Source: Streptomyces zhihengii
GTDB lineage: Bacteria > Actinomycetota > Actinomycetes > Streptomycetales > Streptomycetaceae
Direction: 5' to 3'
NCBI RefSeq assembly: GCF_016919245.1
Contig: NZ_JAFEJA010000002.1
Location: forward strand, 1,924,501-1,988,500
DNA length: 64,000 bases
Below are positions 26,338 through 35,896 of the stretch, piece after piece. A program made the translations under genes and the position numbers. Numbering within the stretch: position 1 is the stretch's first letter; each line of letters opens with the position of its first letter. The notes under the pieces are model-generated. The model searched no databases and had not been told where the DNA came from. It worked only from the letters and a program-made list of their open reading frames with translations.

Positions 26338-26618
26338 GCGGCGTCTCTCGGGGAAGGCCCAGGGGGCCGGGGTGGTCGACGACCATACAGGCGGGGCGTG
26401 AGGCGCCCCAGGGAATCAGCCGTTGACGGTCCGGTGCGAGGAGGATCCGTCGGCCGGGCGGCGGTGCCGGCGGGACTTGGAGGGCGTGCGAGTTGCTGAA
26501 AGCAGCAGCGACGTGCGGAGGTGGCGCCGTACTGATTCCTGGGGTTGTTCGATCCGGCGGCCGTTAGTGTGAGCGCAGTTGGTGGGGGAGTCCGAGCCGG
26601 AGCGGAGCGCGGAGAGTT

Positions 26619-28292
26619 TTGGGCGGTCTTACGGAGGCGAAGCTGAGGGTGCTGGCCGGCGAGCGTTCGTTCGGGCGCGGGCTCGGTTACGTCGACGCGG
26701 TGTCAGGTGTGGAATTCGGTGACGGCTGGATCAGGGCGTCGGTGCACGGAACGAAACGGTACAAGACGGAGCTCGTCCTGGGTGGGCGCAAGAGGAAGGG
26801 GCCGGCGGGCACGTGTGACTGCCCGTACGGCCAGGAGGGCAACTTCTGCAAGCACCTGGTCGCTCTCGGCCTGACCGTGATCGCCCAGGAGGCGGACCTC
26901 CCGCGTCTGCGGGAGTCGGCCCGGGACCGGGCGCGCAGCCTCGATACCTGGCTGTCCGCCCTGTCGCGGGAGGAACTGCTCACTCTCGTACGAAATGAGA
27001 TCGCCGAGGACCAGCAGCTTGAGCGCCGCCTGGAGCTGCGGGCGGCGAGTGCTCGCGGAGACCTGGCCGGGATCCGGTTCCGCATCCGTGAGCTGCTCGA
27101 CATCGACCCGTTCGCCCAGTACGGCTACGTCGAGTACGCCGACGCCCGCGCCTACGCCGACCAGGCCGGGCAGGCGGTGTCCGCGATCCGCTCGCTGACC
27201 GGCTCCGGCCGGGCCTCCGACGCGATAGCACTGTCGCGGGAGGCGATCGGGCTGCTGGCCGGGGTGGCCGAGAGCGTCGACGACTCCGACGGCTGGCTCG
27301 GCCAGATCGGCGCCGGCCTCGCCGACGCACACCGCGACGCCTGCTACCAAGCCACGCCCGAGCCCGAGGAACTCGCGCACTGGCTGGTGACCCACGCGCT
27401 CGACGAAACGGCCGACCTGACGGACATCGACCCGCTCGACTACGAAGGCCTGCTCGGCGAGCAGGGACTGATCGCCCTGCGCCGGTACGCGACGGAAGCA
27501 TGGACGGCCAACCGCACCGGCTGGGCCGAGAAGCACCTGCTGCAGCGCCTGGCGAAATCGGGCCGGGACGTCGACACGGTGATCGCCGTGCACGCCGCCG
27601 ACCTCGAGCCGAATGGTCACACCCACCTGGCCATCGCCCGCGAACTGGACACCGCCGGTCGCCCCGCCGAAGCCCTGGAGTGGGCCGAGCGCGGCATCCG
27701 CGACGCCGAGGACCTCGCCACTGTCGACACCGCCCTGGTCGACCACCTCACCGACCGCTACACCCGAACCGGCCGGCTCGCCGACGCCGTCACCCTGCGC
27801 CGTGACCACTTCGCCGCCCGCCGCAGCCTGCTTACCTACCAGCAGCTGCGCGCCGCAGCCAGGATTGCCGCATGTTGGCCGCCCGAGCGCGAGAAGGCTC
27901 TGGCCTTGCTGCGCACCGACGCGGAAAGGGCGAAAGGCTGCGGTGGGCGCGTCCTCGTCGACGTCTTCCTGGACGACAAGGACATGGATGCCGCCTGGCG
28001 CGCGGCCACGGAGCACGGCGCCCACGACGGCCAGTGGCTCACCCTCGCCGACCGATCTCGCACCGCCCGCCCCGCCGGTGCCCTCGCCGTCTACCACCGC
28101 CTGGCCGCCCCGCTCACCTGCCAGACCGGCAACCACGCCTACGAACAGCTCGTCAGCCTGCTCCTGAGCATCCGCGACTGCCACCGTCACCTCGGCACGC
28201 CGGACGACTTCACCACGTACGTCACCGACCTGCGCGCCACCCAGAAGCGCAAACGGAACCTGATGCGCCTGATGGACGAACACGACCTATGA
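26619..28292 (+). CDS. SWIM zinc-finger protein
   Basis: A 557-residue protein starting at TTG 26619, with GGAGAG just upstream. The SWIM motif C-x-C-x8-C-x-H is at Cys66, Cys68, Cys77 and His79 (CDCPYGQEGNFCKHL). The remainder is helical, with TPR-like repeats from about 300 (HLAIARELDTAGRPAEALEW). SWIM proteins bind nucleic acid or protein partners; several actinobacterial ones of this length are uncharacterised. It seems intact and monocistronic. The ISL3 element begins 38 bp after its stop. Confidence 0.82.
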   Translation: MGGLTEAKLRVLAGERSFGRGLGYVDAVSGVEFGDGWIRASVHGTKRYKTELVLGGRKRKGPAGTCDCPYGQEGNFCKHLVALGLTVIAQEADLPRLRESARDRARSLDTWLSALSREELLTLVRNEIAEDQQLERRLELRAASARGDLAGIRFRIRELLDIDPFAQYGYVEYADARAYADQAGQAVSAIRSLTGSGRASDAIALSREAIGLLAGVAESVDDSDGWLGQIGAGLADAHRDACYQATPEPEELAHWLVTHALDETADLTDIDPLDYEGLLGEQGLIALRRYATEAWTANRTGWAEKHLLQRLAKSGRDVDTVIAVHAADLEPNGHTHLAIARELDTAGRPAEALEWAERGIRDAEDLATVDTALVDHLTDRYTRTGRLADAVTLRRDHFAARRSLLTYQQLRAAARIAACWPPEREKALALLRTDAERAKGCGGRVLVDVFLDDKDMDAAWRAATEHGAHDGQWLTLADRSRTARPAGALAVYHRLAAPLTCQTGNHAYEQLVSLLLSIRDCHRHLGTPDDFTTYVTDLRATQKRKRNLMRLMDEHDL

Positions 28293-28330
28293 CCCATCCG
28301 TAAGGCGTTGACGGGGTCTGTCAAACGAGC

Positions 28331-29956
28331 GGGTCTGTTCCGTAGTCGGTGGTGACGGAGGGTGCCATCAGCTCAGGAGGATCCGGTGGCGGAGGAGAGG
28401 GAAGCTCGCGCGGCCGTACATCTGGCGCTTGATCAGCTTGGTTCTATTGTTGACGCCTTCGGTACCGCCGTTGTGGTGCGGCAGGGTGAGGGCGGCGTCG
28501 ACTGCGGTGCGGTCGCTCTCGAAGCCCCGGGTGAAGGCATGCAGGTGGGGCACGTCCTCGGCCTGGGCCGAGGTGATCCAGGTGCTCAGTAGGGTGGCAT
28601 TGCCGTCGGCGGGATCCAGCAGCACGGCAATGTGGTGGATGAGGTCGGCCAGAGCGGTCATCTCGTGGCAGACGGTGCGGGCGGCCTCGATGCGTTCCCG
28701 CTGGTGGTCCGCTAGGCGGTCGGGGCGGGTGAGCAGGTAGCGGGCGAGGCGCCGGGGCGAGAGTGCGGGCCGGTCGGCCTTGACGCGGGCCCTGGTTGAT
28801 GTAGCGGACGAGCAGTTCGAGCTGCCGGTGTAGCCCAGTTCTCTGATCTCCTGGAGGAGATGGGTGACGGGGACGGCCGGGTTCTCCAGCCGGCGTTGGC
28901 GCAGGTGATCGCGGTAGGGATCCACGAGGGTGGGGCGGTACTTGAGGGCGCGGATGAGGCGCTCGGGCTCGGCGACGCGGTCGTAGCGCTTGACGGTGTT
29001 GAGAGCCAGGTTCAGGCGGCGCGCGCACTCCAGAAGTCCGACTCCGGCTCGCGCAGGGCGTGGACCTGCTGCCAGCGCTCGCGGGTGGTGGCGGCCTGTC
29101 TCCCCTCGGCCGGGGGCGGGCCCGCTTTCGCCCAGCAGGTGCTGTGCGCGGCGACCTCCTTGCGGACGGCCTCGGCGAGGTTGTGCCACAGGTGCCAGCG
29201 GTCGCTGATCTGGACCGCGTTGGGCAGGGCTCGGCGGACCGCCTCGGCGTAGGTGGCCGATCCGTCCCGACACACGGCCTCGATGCCCGGATGCCCGCGC
29301 AGCCAGGCTTCCAAAGTGGCGGCTTCACGGCCGGGCAGTACCTCGATTCGCTCACCGGTCTCGGCGTTGATGATGATCGTGGCGTAGCTGTGCTGGCGCC
29401 GCAGGGCGAAGTCGTCGACCCCGATCACCCGCGGGTCCCGCACCTCCGGCACGGGCACCCGCCGCAGTAGCCGCAGGGCGGAGGCGTACGACACGGGCAC
29501 GGCCAGAGATCGGGCGAGTCGGGCGGACGCCCGGCCGCATAACTCCTTGACCAGCTCGGAAAGCTGGCCGGTCAGACGTGTGGTGCGGCGCCGATGGCGC
29601 TCCAGGAGCCCGGGGACCTGCTCTCGGAAGGTCTGCCGCCTGCAGCCCAGGACCGGATAGACCAGCCGTCGTATCCGCACCCGGACCACGACCTGCCGGC
29701 CGTCGACCGGCACCTCCCGCACCGTCCGGCCGTGATACCCGTGGACCCTCCCCGTCACCACCCCGCACACCGGACAGGGAACGGGAACATCCCGAGTCCG
29801 AGCCGAAACCCGGACTACCTCCCCACCGTCCGCCACACCTTCAATGACCAACGCCGACAGCCCCGAAAACGCCGTTCCCACAAGCGTGTTCGCATCATGC
29901 ACGCTCAATGATCACAGGCGAGCACTCACCGTCACCACCGACTACTGAACAGACCC
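28331..29956 (-). mobile_element. ISL3-family insertion sequence (degenerate)
   Basis: A 1626-bp element bounded by inverted repeats of about 35 bp that start GGGTCTGTTC (left 28331-28365, right 29922-29956), with three or four mismatches. The transposase inside is frameshifted. ISL3 elements usually make an 8-bp target duplication; the flanks (AAACGAGC and GAACGATT) do not match, so the ends have changed or the element arrived by recombination. Confidence 0.85.
28368..29908 (-). pseudogene. ISL3-family transposase with at least two frameshifts
   Basis: From TTG 29908 the first frame encodes the ISL3 zinc ribbon (VPCPVCGVVTGRVHGYHGRT) and then the HTH. The catalytic domain has Asp in VIGVDDFALRR and Asp in QISDRWHLWHN. 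It stops near 29012, and the next frame continues LLECARRLNLALNTVKRYDR from about 29045. Another shift near 28800 lies after ELGYTGSS (LLVRYINQG is in a third frame). The last catalytic Glu is in GGTEGVNNRTKLIKRQMYGR. All DDE residues remain but no full product can be made. Confidence 0.85.
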
Positions 29957-29965
29957 GAACGATTT

Positions 29966-30270
29966 ACAGTCCCAAGCCGGCCCTGATAGCAGATCCCGCA
30001 GGCACGGGCCTGCACCGTCTCGACGCGCTCGGACGTCACCTCGGCCCCGTCCGACTCGGCCTCGATCCAGAACACAAGGAGATCTGGTGGGCTGTGCCCG
30101 ACCGTAAGGCATGGGCTGTGGAGTCGACGACACCAGGCCGGATCCTCGACCTCATCAACGAGCGTGCTGATCCAGCCTGGGCTGATGAACCCCTCGCGCG
30201 TGCCGGATACCAGCGCATCCTCGACACGCTCATCCCGTCTGTAGGATCCACACGGCATGCAGGGCGGCTC
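29966..30270 (+). pseudogene. Gene remnant truncated by the ISL3 element
   Basis: Immediately right of the element a protein-like frame reads YSPKPALIADPAGTGLHRLD, then KEIWWAVPDRKAWAVESTTP and LARAGYQRILDTLIPSV, and fades near 30270. No start is present; the 5' part was probably lost with or before the insertion. Family not recognised. Confidence 0.4.
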
Positions 30271-30311
30271 GGCCCCAGGCAGAACGGCTTAGGACGCCGC
30301 CGCCTTGGCGG

Positions 30312-30419
30312 CTACGCGTCACCGCCAGGGCCTCCTCCCTGTCGGCGGCGCAGCACCCCCTGGGCTGGGTTCGCCATACTGGCCGCCTCGGCCAGAATGC
30401 CAGCCTCTTCGTGGCCCAC
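30312..30419 (-). CDS. Possible 35-aa ORF downstream of the 128-aa gene
   Basis: GTG 30419, 13 bp after the preceding stop and next to AGGGAG, reads MGHEEAGILAEAASMANPAQ and then a Gly/Arg-rich tail to a TAG at 30312. It could be a small protein or a leftover. Confidence 0.3.
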   Translation of the reverse strand: MGHEEAGILAEAASMANPAQGVLRRRQGGGPGGDA

Positions 30420-30432
30420 CGCTCCCTGGATG

Positions 30433-30819
30433 TCAGTCTTCGTCGGTGGCTGCCTGTTCCTCGACCTTGGCATCCTCTACCATTCGCTCGATTTCCGCGT
30501 CGACTCGACGCAGCTCGTCGGCCACCAGACCCCACGCCCGCCCGTGCAGCTCTTCTGGCACCTCGTCCTGGATGAACTGCGACAACCGGCTTATCTGCAT
30601 CTCGGCGTCGTACTCACTCGCGATCGTCGGCGAGGTCGCCACAGCCCACACCAACCGGCCGACCGCCGCGACCCCCCGGCCGATACCGCCGAGCATCGCC
30701 CCGAAATCCGGCAATGTCCCCTCCTCCACCTTCAGCAGTCTGTCGATTCTGACTGTGCGGGCCAGCGCCGTCCCAACCGTCCCAGGCAGATAGTGACGGA
30801 CGCACAGCATGAAGGCCAC
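30433..30819 (-). CDS. Hypothetical protein, 128 aa
   Basis: From GTG 30819 (an in-frame ATG follows at 30810). IGRGVAAVGRLVWAVATSPT is a moderately hydrophobic helix. The C-terminal half (SRLSQFIQDEVPEELHGRAW, LRRVDAEIERMVEDAKVEEQ) is a charged amphipathic helix. No family recognised. Confidence 0.5.
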   Translation of the reverse strand: MAFMLCVRHYLPGTVGTALARTVRIDRLLKVEEGTLPDFGAMLGGIGRGVAAVGRLVWAVATSPTIASEYDAEMQISRLSQFIQDEVPEELHGRAWGLVADELRRVDAEIERMVEDAKVEEQAATDED

Positions 30820-30877
30820 TCAGCAGCCTGCGGAGTCCTGCTCTGTGGCCTCCTCCAGACTTTGGCAGGTAGGAGCG

Positions 30878-31361
30878 CTACCAGGAGGTGGGGCCGGCGA
30901 GTTCGGTGACGGGCTGGCGACCGGCCTGGGGAATGCTGAGGAGGACGCGGGCCTCATGGACCGCCTGGAGCTGCTCGGCTGTGGGCGGCGCCCAATCGAA
31001 GAGTTCCAGGGCCTCCTTCGGGGTGGCCAGGATGCGGGCGTAGGTGGGTCCGATGGCTGGATCGACAGGGGTGGGGCCGAGGCTCATGGGGTGGCGGTGT
31101 AGCGGACGCGTGAACAGGGTTCGTCGGGGCGTGCAGGTACCCGAGGTACCGGGTGCCGGCGAGCTCGGCCGTGGCCTTACGGGCTTCACGGATCAATAAA
31201 GTCTCGGGGTGTGCGTGATCCGGGGGTCCCGGTGTGCCGCGGGGTAGCCAGGTCGCGCCGGTGTCGGGGTCGAGGAGGGCGAGGACACACCCGTCCGGGA
31301 CAAAGGCCCCACGCCCAGGACTGGCGAACCGTGGGGCCGCCAGGGACGTCTGCTCCTTCAA
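30878..31361 (-). pseudogene. Second decayed Nudix gene
   Basis: Read from about 31361, the first frame gives GCVLALLDPDTGATWLPRGT, then LIREARKATAELAGTRYLGY, which is a Nudix domain whose box has lost the REUxEE core. A frameshift near 31115-31125 leads to PAIGPTYARILATPKEALEL and QAGRQPVTELAGPTSW to a TAG at 30878. Both the box damage and the frameshift mark it as inactive. Confidence 0.6.
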
Positions 31362-31404
31362 GGCGCTGGGAGGAGTAAGAGACGTATCGACCAGCGACCT
31401 GAGA

Positions 31405-32358
31405 TCACTTCAGGTCAAGCAGCATCCGAACCTCCTCGGCGCAGCCCCATGAGAGCGTGACGCCAGCACCCCCGTGCCCATAGTTGTGTACGACGACGGT
31501 GCCATCCTTTCGACGCTCGGCCTCCACGCGGACTGCGGATCGGGTGGGGCGGGCGCCGATTCGGTGTTCCAGGACGCGGGCCTCAGCAAGGCGGGGTTCG
31601 ACCTCGGCGCAGCGGGCCTGGATGTTGGCCGCTGCCATGTCGTCGGGGGCGAGGCTGCCTTCGCCGTCGATAGCCGTACCGCCCAGGACGACCGTGTCGC
31701 CATGGGGGTAGAAGCACAGCAGGTCCGGAGAGAGGCCGGTGTCCTCGGAGAAGAACTCGGTCAGCCCCGGGTTGGTGACAACGACGTGCTGGCCGCGGAT
31801 GGACCGAAGGCCATGGTCCGGGACCAGTTCCTGGGCACCCAGGCCCGTGCAGTTGACGACCAGTGGAGCAGGCGCGGCGTCCGCGAGCGAGGCCAGGTGC
31901 CGCCGCTCGACCGTTCCTCCAGCGGCGTCGAGCCGGCGCAGGAGGTAGCCGAGGTAGGTGGGCATGTCGATCAGCGGCACAGTGAATCGGTACCCGGCGG
32001 TGAAACCTGCTGGCAGTTCGGCCGGCTTGCACGGTCGGATGCCGGGCAGCGTGGTGGCCCAGTCCGGCGGGGCTTCGGCCGTGCGGGACGCTTCAATGCC
32101 GCTGGTGAGCCGGATGCCTGTGGCCGGGTTCTCGGCCAGCTTGCGGAAGATCTCCAGGGATCGTTGTCCCCACTGGTCGACCATGTCCTTCGGCTCGACC
32201 AGGTATGGCCCCCACGTCGCCCCAGCGGCCAGTGAGGTGACGCCCGGCACCTGCTCGGCGATCACGTGCACCGAGGCTCCGGCCTCGGCGAGAACGACGG
32301 CGGTGGTGAGCCCTGCCACCCCAGCCCCGACAACGACAACGCGCTCCCCTGCGGTCAT
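31405..32358 (-). CDS. FAD-dependent D-amino-acid-oxidase-like enzyme
   Basis: A 317-residue protein from ATG 32358. The dinucleotide site VVVVGAGVAGLTTAVVLAEA is at about 7-26, followed by VHVIAEQ and the GATWGPYL loop. NCTGLGAQELVPD and the C-terminal HNYGHGGAGVTLSWG are the FAD-binding signature of the DAAO/sarcosine oxidase group. It is about the usual length. It would oxidise an amino or hydroxy acid to the keto form. It ends the transcription unit headed by the regulator at 33814 and stands divergent to the biosynthetic operon, so it may act with it. Confidence 0.85.
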   Translation of the reverse strand: MTAGERVVVVGAGVAGLTTAVVLAEAGASVHVIAEQVPGVTSLAAGATWGPYLVEPKDMVDQWGQRSLEIFRKLAENPATGIRLTSGIEASRTAEAPPDWATTLPGIRPCKPAELPAGFTAGYRFTVPLIDMPTYLGYLLRRLDAAGGTVERRHLASLADAAPAPLVVNCTGLGAQELVPDHGLRSIRGQHVVVTNPGLTEFFSEDTGLSPDLLCFYPHGDTVVLGGTAIDGEGSLAPDDMAAANIQARCAEVEPRLAEARVLEHRIGARPTRSAVRVEAERRKDGTVVVHNYGHGGAGVTLSWGCAEEVRMLLDLK

Positions 32359-32368
32359 GATCCTGACC

Positions 32369-33814
32369 CTAACGGCCGGGTTGCGTCGACGGGGCGTGTT
32401 CGGCAAGGGCGTGCTCAAGGGTCGGCAGGAAGCTGCGCACGTGGGCGTTGCGCTGTCGGCGGCGTAAATCTGCGGCGAGCTGGTGGAGCAGGGCCGCGCT
32501 ACGTGGCGAGCGCACGACGTCGAGGCGGTCAGCGACGATCTGGCCGATCTGGCAAGCGGCCTCTAGGTCACCATGAGCGCTGTGGCCCAGGGCCAGCCAG
32601 GCCCCTTCGAACATGGCCCTGCGTTGGCTGGGGTCGCCGCGTGGGACGTTGTACGCCCCGGAACTCAGCATCTCCGCTCCCTGGGCGAGGAAGCGCCGTC
32701 CCCTCGTGTCACCGTCCGCCTTCAGCCGGGCGCGCCCCATCTGGATGAGGCCATAACCGGCCTGACAGTCCAGGTGGTTGTCGGTGAGGAAGTACATCCA
32801 GCGAGGCTCCTCCTGGCCGCCGTCCCGGCTGGCGATCAGGTCACGGGCGGCCCCGCGGGTGTGGGCGAAGTCGTTGTCGCGGCCGGCGGTGGCGTACGCG
32901 TACGCGAGCCGGGAAAGGACGGATGCCCGAACGACCGGCGGCGCGGCGTCGCTGGCGCGGCGGGCGGCCTCGCCGAGGGTGATGGCGTCCGCCGGGTGTC
33001 CCCGGCTCGCGGCCTGAAAGGAGAGGTCGCCGAGGATGTGGGCACACAGGGGCAGGTCGTTGACCTGGTGTGCTGCCCGCAGTGCCGTGGCGAAGTAGCG
33101 CTGCGCCAGACCATGGTCGGCAGCGTCGAAGGCCATCCAGCCGGCCAGCTGGCCGATCTCCGCGAGCGCGCGGATGAGGCGGCTCGCGACGGCGGGAGCA
33201 TGACCGCCCTCGCGGATCAGCAGGCCGACCGCACGGAACTGAGCTCCTACATAGGGGAGATGACGTGCTCCACCGTGCTCGTCGTCGAGCGCGGAGAGTA
33301 GGGGCAGGTGCTGTTCGACCTGGTTCACGAGCGGATCGGCGCCTGCGGACGGCATGATCCTGGGCGCGTACTGTCCGCGCCCCGCAGTGCCGTTGAGGTA
33401 CTGGGCGACGATCGCGAGGAGCCCCGCGCCCGAGATCGCGAGGAACCGGCGTCGGTCAACGAGCCCTCCCATCACCCAGTCCTCCACGATCGCCTCCATG
33501 CCCTGCACGGTCCAGGGCCGCGCGAGATCCGTGTCGGCCGGAACGAGCGCCGAGGAGTCGCCCACGCGGCCCTGCCAGAGTTCGGCCACCGAGACAGGTC
33601 TACCCAGTTCCTGGGAGAGCACGTAGGCGGCCATCATTGGTAAGGGCGAGCGCGGCAGTGAGCCGGCGTCCCGCCAGTGGTACGGCGCCGACTCGGCCAC
33701 CGTACCCGCTCCGAACACCCTGTTGAGCTTGCGAGCGAGCGCCTTCGGGCTCCACCCGAGCTCGTCGAGGCACCCCGCCAGTACGACGTTGAGTTCTCCT
33801 GCCTGCGGTGCCAC
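32369..33814 (-). CDS. SCO4441-like transcriptional regulator with TPR-like C-terminus
   Basis: A 481-residue protein from GTG 33814 (GAGGTGG upstream). An N-terminal HTH-like domain (LNVVLAGCLDELGWSPKALA) and MVMGGLVDRRRFLAISGAG-type hydrophobic linker precede helical repeats (GHPADAITLGEAARRASDAA). The same layout is seen in the gene at 19459-20772. It is divergent to the operon starting at 34021 and lies 10 bp upstream of the oxidase gene; both facts suggest a pathway-specific regulator. Confidence 0.72.
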   Translation of the reverse strand: MAPQAGELNVVLAGCLDELGWSPKALARKLNRVFGAGTVAESAPYHWRDAGSLPRSPLPMMAAYVLSQELGRPVSVAELWQGRVGDSSALVPADTDLARPWTVQGMEAIVEDWVMGGLVDRRRFLAISGAGLLAIVAQYLNGTAGRGQYAPRIMPSAGADPLVNQVEQHLPLLSALDDEHGGARHLPYVGAQFRAVGLLIREGGHAPAVASRLIRALAEIGQLAGWMAFDAADHGLAQRYFATALRAAHQVNDLPLCAHILGDLSFQAASRGHPADAITLGEAARRASDAAPPVVRASVLSRLAYAYATAGRDNDFAHTRGAARDLIASRDGGQEEPRWMYFLTDNHLDCQAGYGLIQMGRARLKADGDTRGRRFLAQGAEMLSSGAYNVPRGDPSQRRAMFEGAWLALGHSAHGDLEAACQIGQIVADRLDVVRSPRSAALLHQLAADLRRRQRNAHVRSFLPTLEHALAEHAPSTQPGR

Positions 33815-33910
33815 GTGTGACCACCTCTTGCCCCAGCGGTTCGTCCATCACTTCTCGCGCTCCCTCATGGTGACGTTCTCGTAGTCCTGATTCACCTCCT
33901 TCTCAAGGAA

Positions 33911-33934
33911 GTTGACCGAGTTGACCCGTTGATC
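33911..33934. promoter_or_regulatory. Tandem GTTGACC heptamers in the divergent promoter
   Basis: GTTGACC (33911-33917), GTTGACC (33920-33926) and GTTGATC (33928-33934) are spaced 9 and 8 bp apart, midway between the regulator start (33814) and the operon start (34021). The spacing is too regular for chance alone. It may be an operator for the regulator, or stacked -35 elements (TTGACC). Confidence 0.4.
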
Positions 33935-34020
33935 GGGTCCTGCGTGACCGGCCTCCTCCGGTGTTCTTGGATCCCGGCGGAAGGCGCCGCCTTCGGTGCC
34001 GACGGAGAAAAGGGTGGGCT

Positions 34021-34545
34021 TTGAGACATCACACGAGCACCTTCCGAAGCCGTCCGGGCAGTGTGCTGGAGCGCGACGTCGGACAACCGACCTCCGTCAC
34101 CAGGCAGGACGACATCGGCGGCGCCGACGCGACCACGCTGATCACGGATCTGCCGTACGGGCCGAAGGCGGCCGAGGTAGCCCGGGAGGCTGTGGCGGTC
34201 GCACTCCACGGCACCGAGGTGGACCTCCTCGAAGACGCCCGGCTGATCACGTCCGAGCTCGCGACGAACGCGTTTGCCTCAGGCAAGCCGCCCCTGGTCC
34301 TGTGTGTCGACCGCATGACACCGACCACCGGCGGCCTGGAGGTCGAGATCACCGTCACCGACGGCGGCTCCTCTCACCCCGCGCCGTTGTCTCCTCCGAT
34401 TTCTGGCGAGGAGGCCGAATCAGGGCGAGGGCTGGTCATCGTCGGGGCCCTGGCCGACGACTGGTCGCTGACGACCGGCACCCACGGCACCCGTGCCTGG
34501 TGCCGACTCATCTGTGAGGCCCATTCCACGACCGCCAGCGCCTGA
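34021..34545 (+). CDS. HATPase-type (anti-sigma/SpoIIAB-like) ATP-binding protein
   Basis: A 174-residue protein. TTG 34021 was chosen because AAAAGGG lies 7 bp upstream; a GTG at 34063 is the alternative. ARLITSELATNAFASG is the N box, VTDGGSSHP the G1 box and SGRGLVIVGALADDWS the G2 box of the small GHKL ATPases abundant in Streptomyces. Members act as anti-sigma factors or kinases of anti-anti-sigma factors. It is the first gene of the putative biosynthetic operon, 40 bp before the glycosyltransferase gene. A regulatory role is likely. Confidence 0.75.
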   Translation: MRHHTSTFRSRPGSVLERDVGQPTSVTRQDDIGGADATTLITDLPYGPKAAEVAREAVAVALHGTEVDLLEDARLITSELATNAFASGKPPLVLCVDRMTPTTGGLEVEITVTDGGSSHPAPLSPPISGEEAESGRGLVIVGALADDWSLTTGTHGTRAWCRLICEAHSTTASA

Positions 34546-34585
34546 TGCCCACGTCCGCACCTCTCTTCGAAGGAGGCACCACACG

Positions 34586-35896
34586 GTGCGCATTGACCAT
34601 GCCACTCCATCGCCCCCGCTCACGGCCGTACCGGGGGTGGTTCGCAGGCCCCGTGTCATCGTCGCCCTCCACGAGGGATTCTTCGGTGCGGCTTCGGGCA
34701 CCGGCTTCAGTAACCGCGCTTTCCTCACGGCCCTCGCCCGCCTGCTGCCGCCGGGCCGTCTCTCCGTGGTCACCCCGCACGTGCCGGAGGCGGCAGGAGC
34801 GCACGATCGACGGTGGGCCGGCGAGGTCCAGCACATGCTGCGGCAGGCCGAGGCCGACGTCATCACGATCCCGGAGGCCCAGGCGGCTGCAGACTCGATC
34901 CATGGTTCCGTACAACTGTGCGACCTGGCGGGCGAGGCGGCCGCGCGCATCGCCGACCGCGCGAGCCGGTGCCTTCTCATCGGCCTCGACATCCCGCTCC
35001 TCGGGCTTGCCCCCTATACGTCGCCTACCACGGACCTGCTGCTCATTCCCCGCTCGACGACGGCGCTGACACGGCCCAAGGACCTGCCTCGAGTTCACTG
35101 GGAGCGAGACGCCCTGCGGGCGGCGACCGTCCGAGGCGGACGGATCGGTGCCATCTCCTCCCACATGCGGGGTCACCTTGTTGTCAGATACGCGGTCCCT
35201 CGAGAAAACATCGTGAGCGTCCCGAACGGGCTGATCCAGGAGGAAATGGCCCGGCCGGCCAGCGCGCCACCCCTGCCCGTCAGGGCCCGCGCCGGCTTCC
35301 TTCTGGCCATGGGGCGCGCCGTGCCGACGAAGGGCTTCGATGACTTGCTGGAGGCGCTGCGCATCCTCAAGGAGCGCGGGGTCCGCGCTCCGCATCTGCT
35401 CCTGGCAGCCGTGACCTCGGACGAGCACGAGCGCCCGACCTCATACCAGGAGAGCTTGGCGACGCGCATCCGCGCGTACGGCCTGGACGCGACTCTGATC
35501 ACCCGCTTTTCCCCGACGATCCGCGCCTGGCTGCACAACTCGGCCCTGCGCGCGGTCGTAGTTCCCTCGCGAGAGGAGCCCTTCGGCCGCATCCCCCTGG
35601 AGGCGTTCGCGGCTGGAGCGGGCCCCGTGGTGGCAACCATGGCCGGCGGGCTGGCCCAGACCGTCGTCGAAGGCGAGACCGGCTTCACCGCCATGCCTCG
35701 TGACGCCAGGTCTCTGGCCGCTGCGCTCCACCGCGCCCTGACCGTCCTGCCCCGCGAACGCGACCGGCTCCGCAGCGCCGGGGCTGCCCTGGTGCGCTCG
35801 CGCCACGACTACGAGGCCAGCATCGGCTCCGTTGTCGAGCGCATCGCTCCTTGGGCTCTGGTGCCGACGTCGAGTGCGGTGGGCCGAGTGCGATGA
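34586..35896 (+). CDS. GT4-type glycosyltransferase
   Basis: A 436-residue protein from GTG 34586, which has a strong ribosome binding site (AAGGAGG). RVIVALHEGFFGAASGTGFS is the acceptor-side start. IGAISSHMRGHL and NIVSVPNGL are typical mid-protein motifs. GRAVPTKGFDDLLEAL is the donor-binding loop, and PSREEPFGRIPLEAFAAG carries the E-x7-E retaining signature of GT4 enzymes. It would move a sugar from a nucleotide donor to an unknown acceptor. Its stop overlaps the start of the next gene (ATGA). Confidence 0.85.
   Translation: MRIDHATPSPPLTAVPGVVRRPRVIVALHEGFFGAASGTGFSNRAFLTALARLLPPGRLSVVTPHVPEAAGAHDRRWAGEVQHMLRQAEADVITIPEAQAAADSIHGSVQLCDLAGEAAARIADRASRCLLIGLDIPLLGLAPYTSPTTDLLLIPRSTTALTRPKDLPRVHWERDALRAATVRGGRIGAISSHMRGHLVVRYAVPRENIVSVPNGLIQEEMARPASAPPLPVRARAGFLLAMGRAVPTKGFDDLLEALRILKERGVRAPHLLLAAVTSDEHERPTSYQESLATRIRAYGLDATLITRFSPTIRAWLHNSALRAVVVPSREEPFGRIPLEAFAAGAGPVVATMAGGLAQTVVEGETGFTAMPRDARSLAAALHRALTVLPRERDRLRSAGAALVRSRHDYEASIGSVVERIAPWALVPTSSAVGRVR

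Noticed and set aside
29932..30258. A 108-codon minus-strand frame to the right of the ISL3 element
   Set aside because: The plus-strand reading of the same region has more natural composition; the minus frame has no ribosome binding site.
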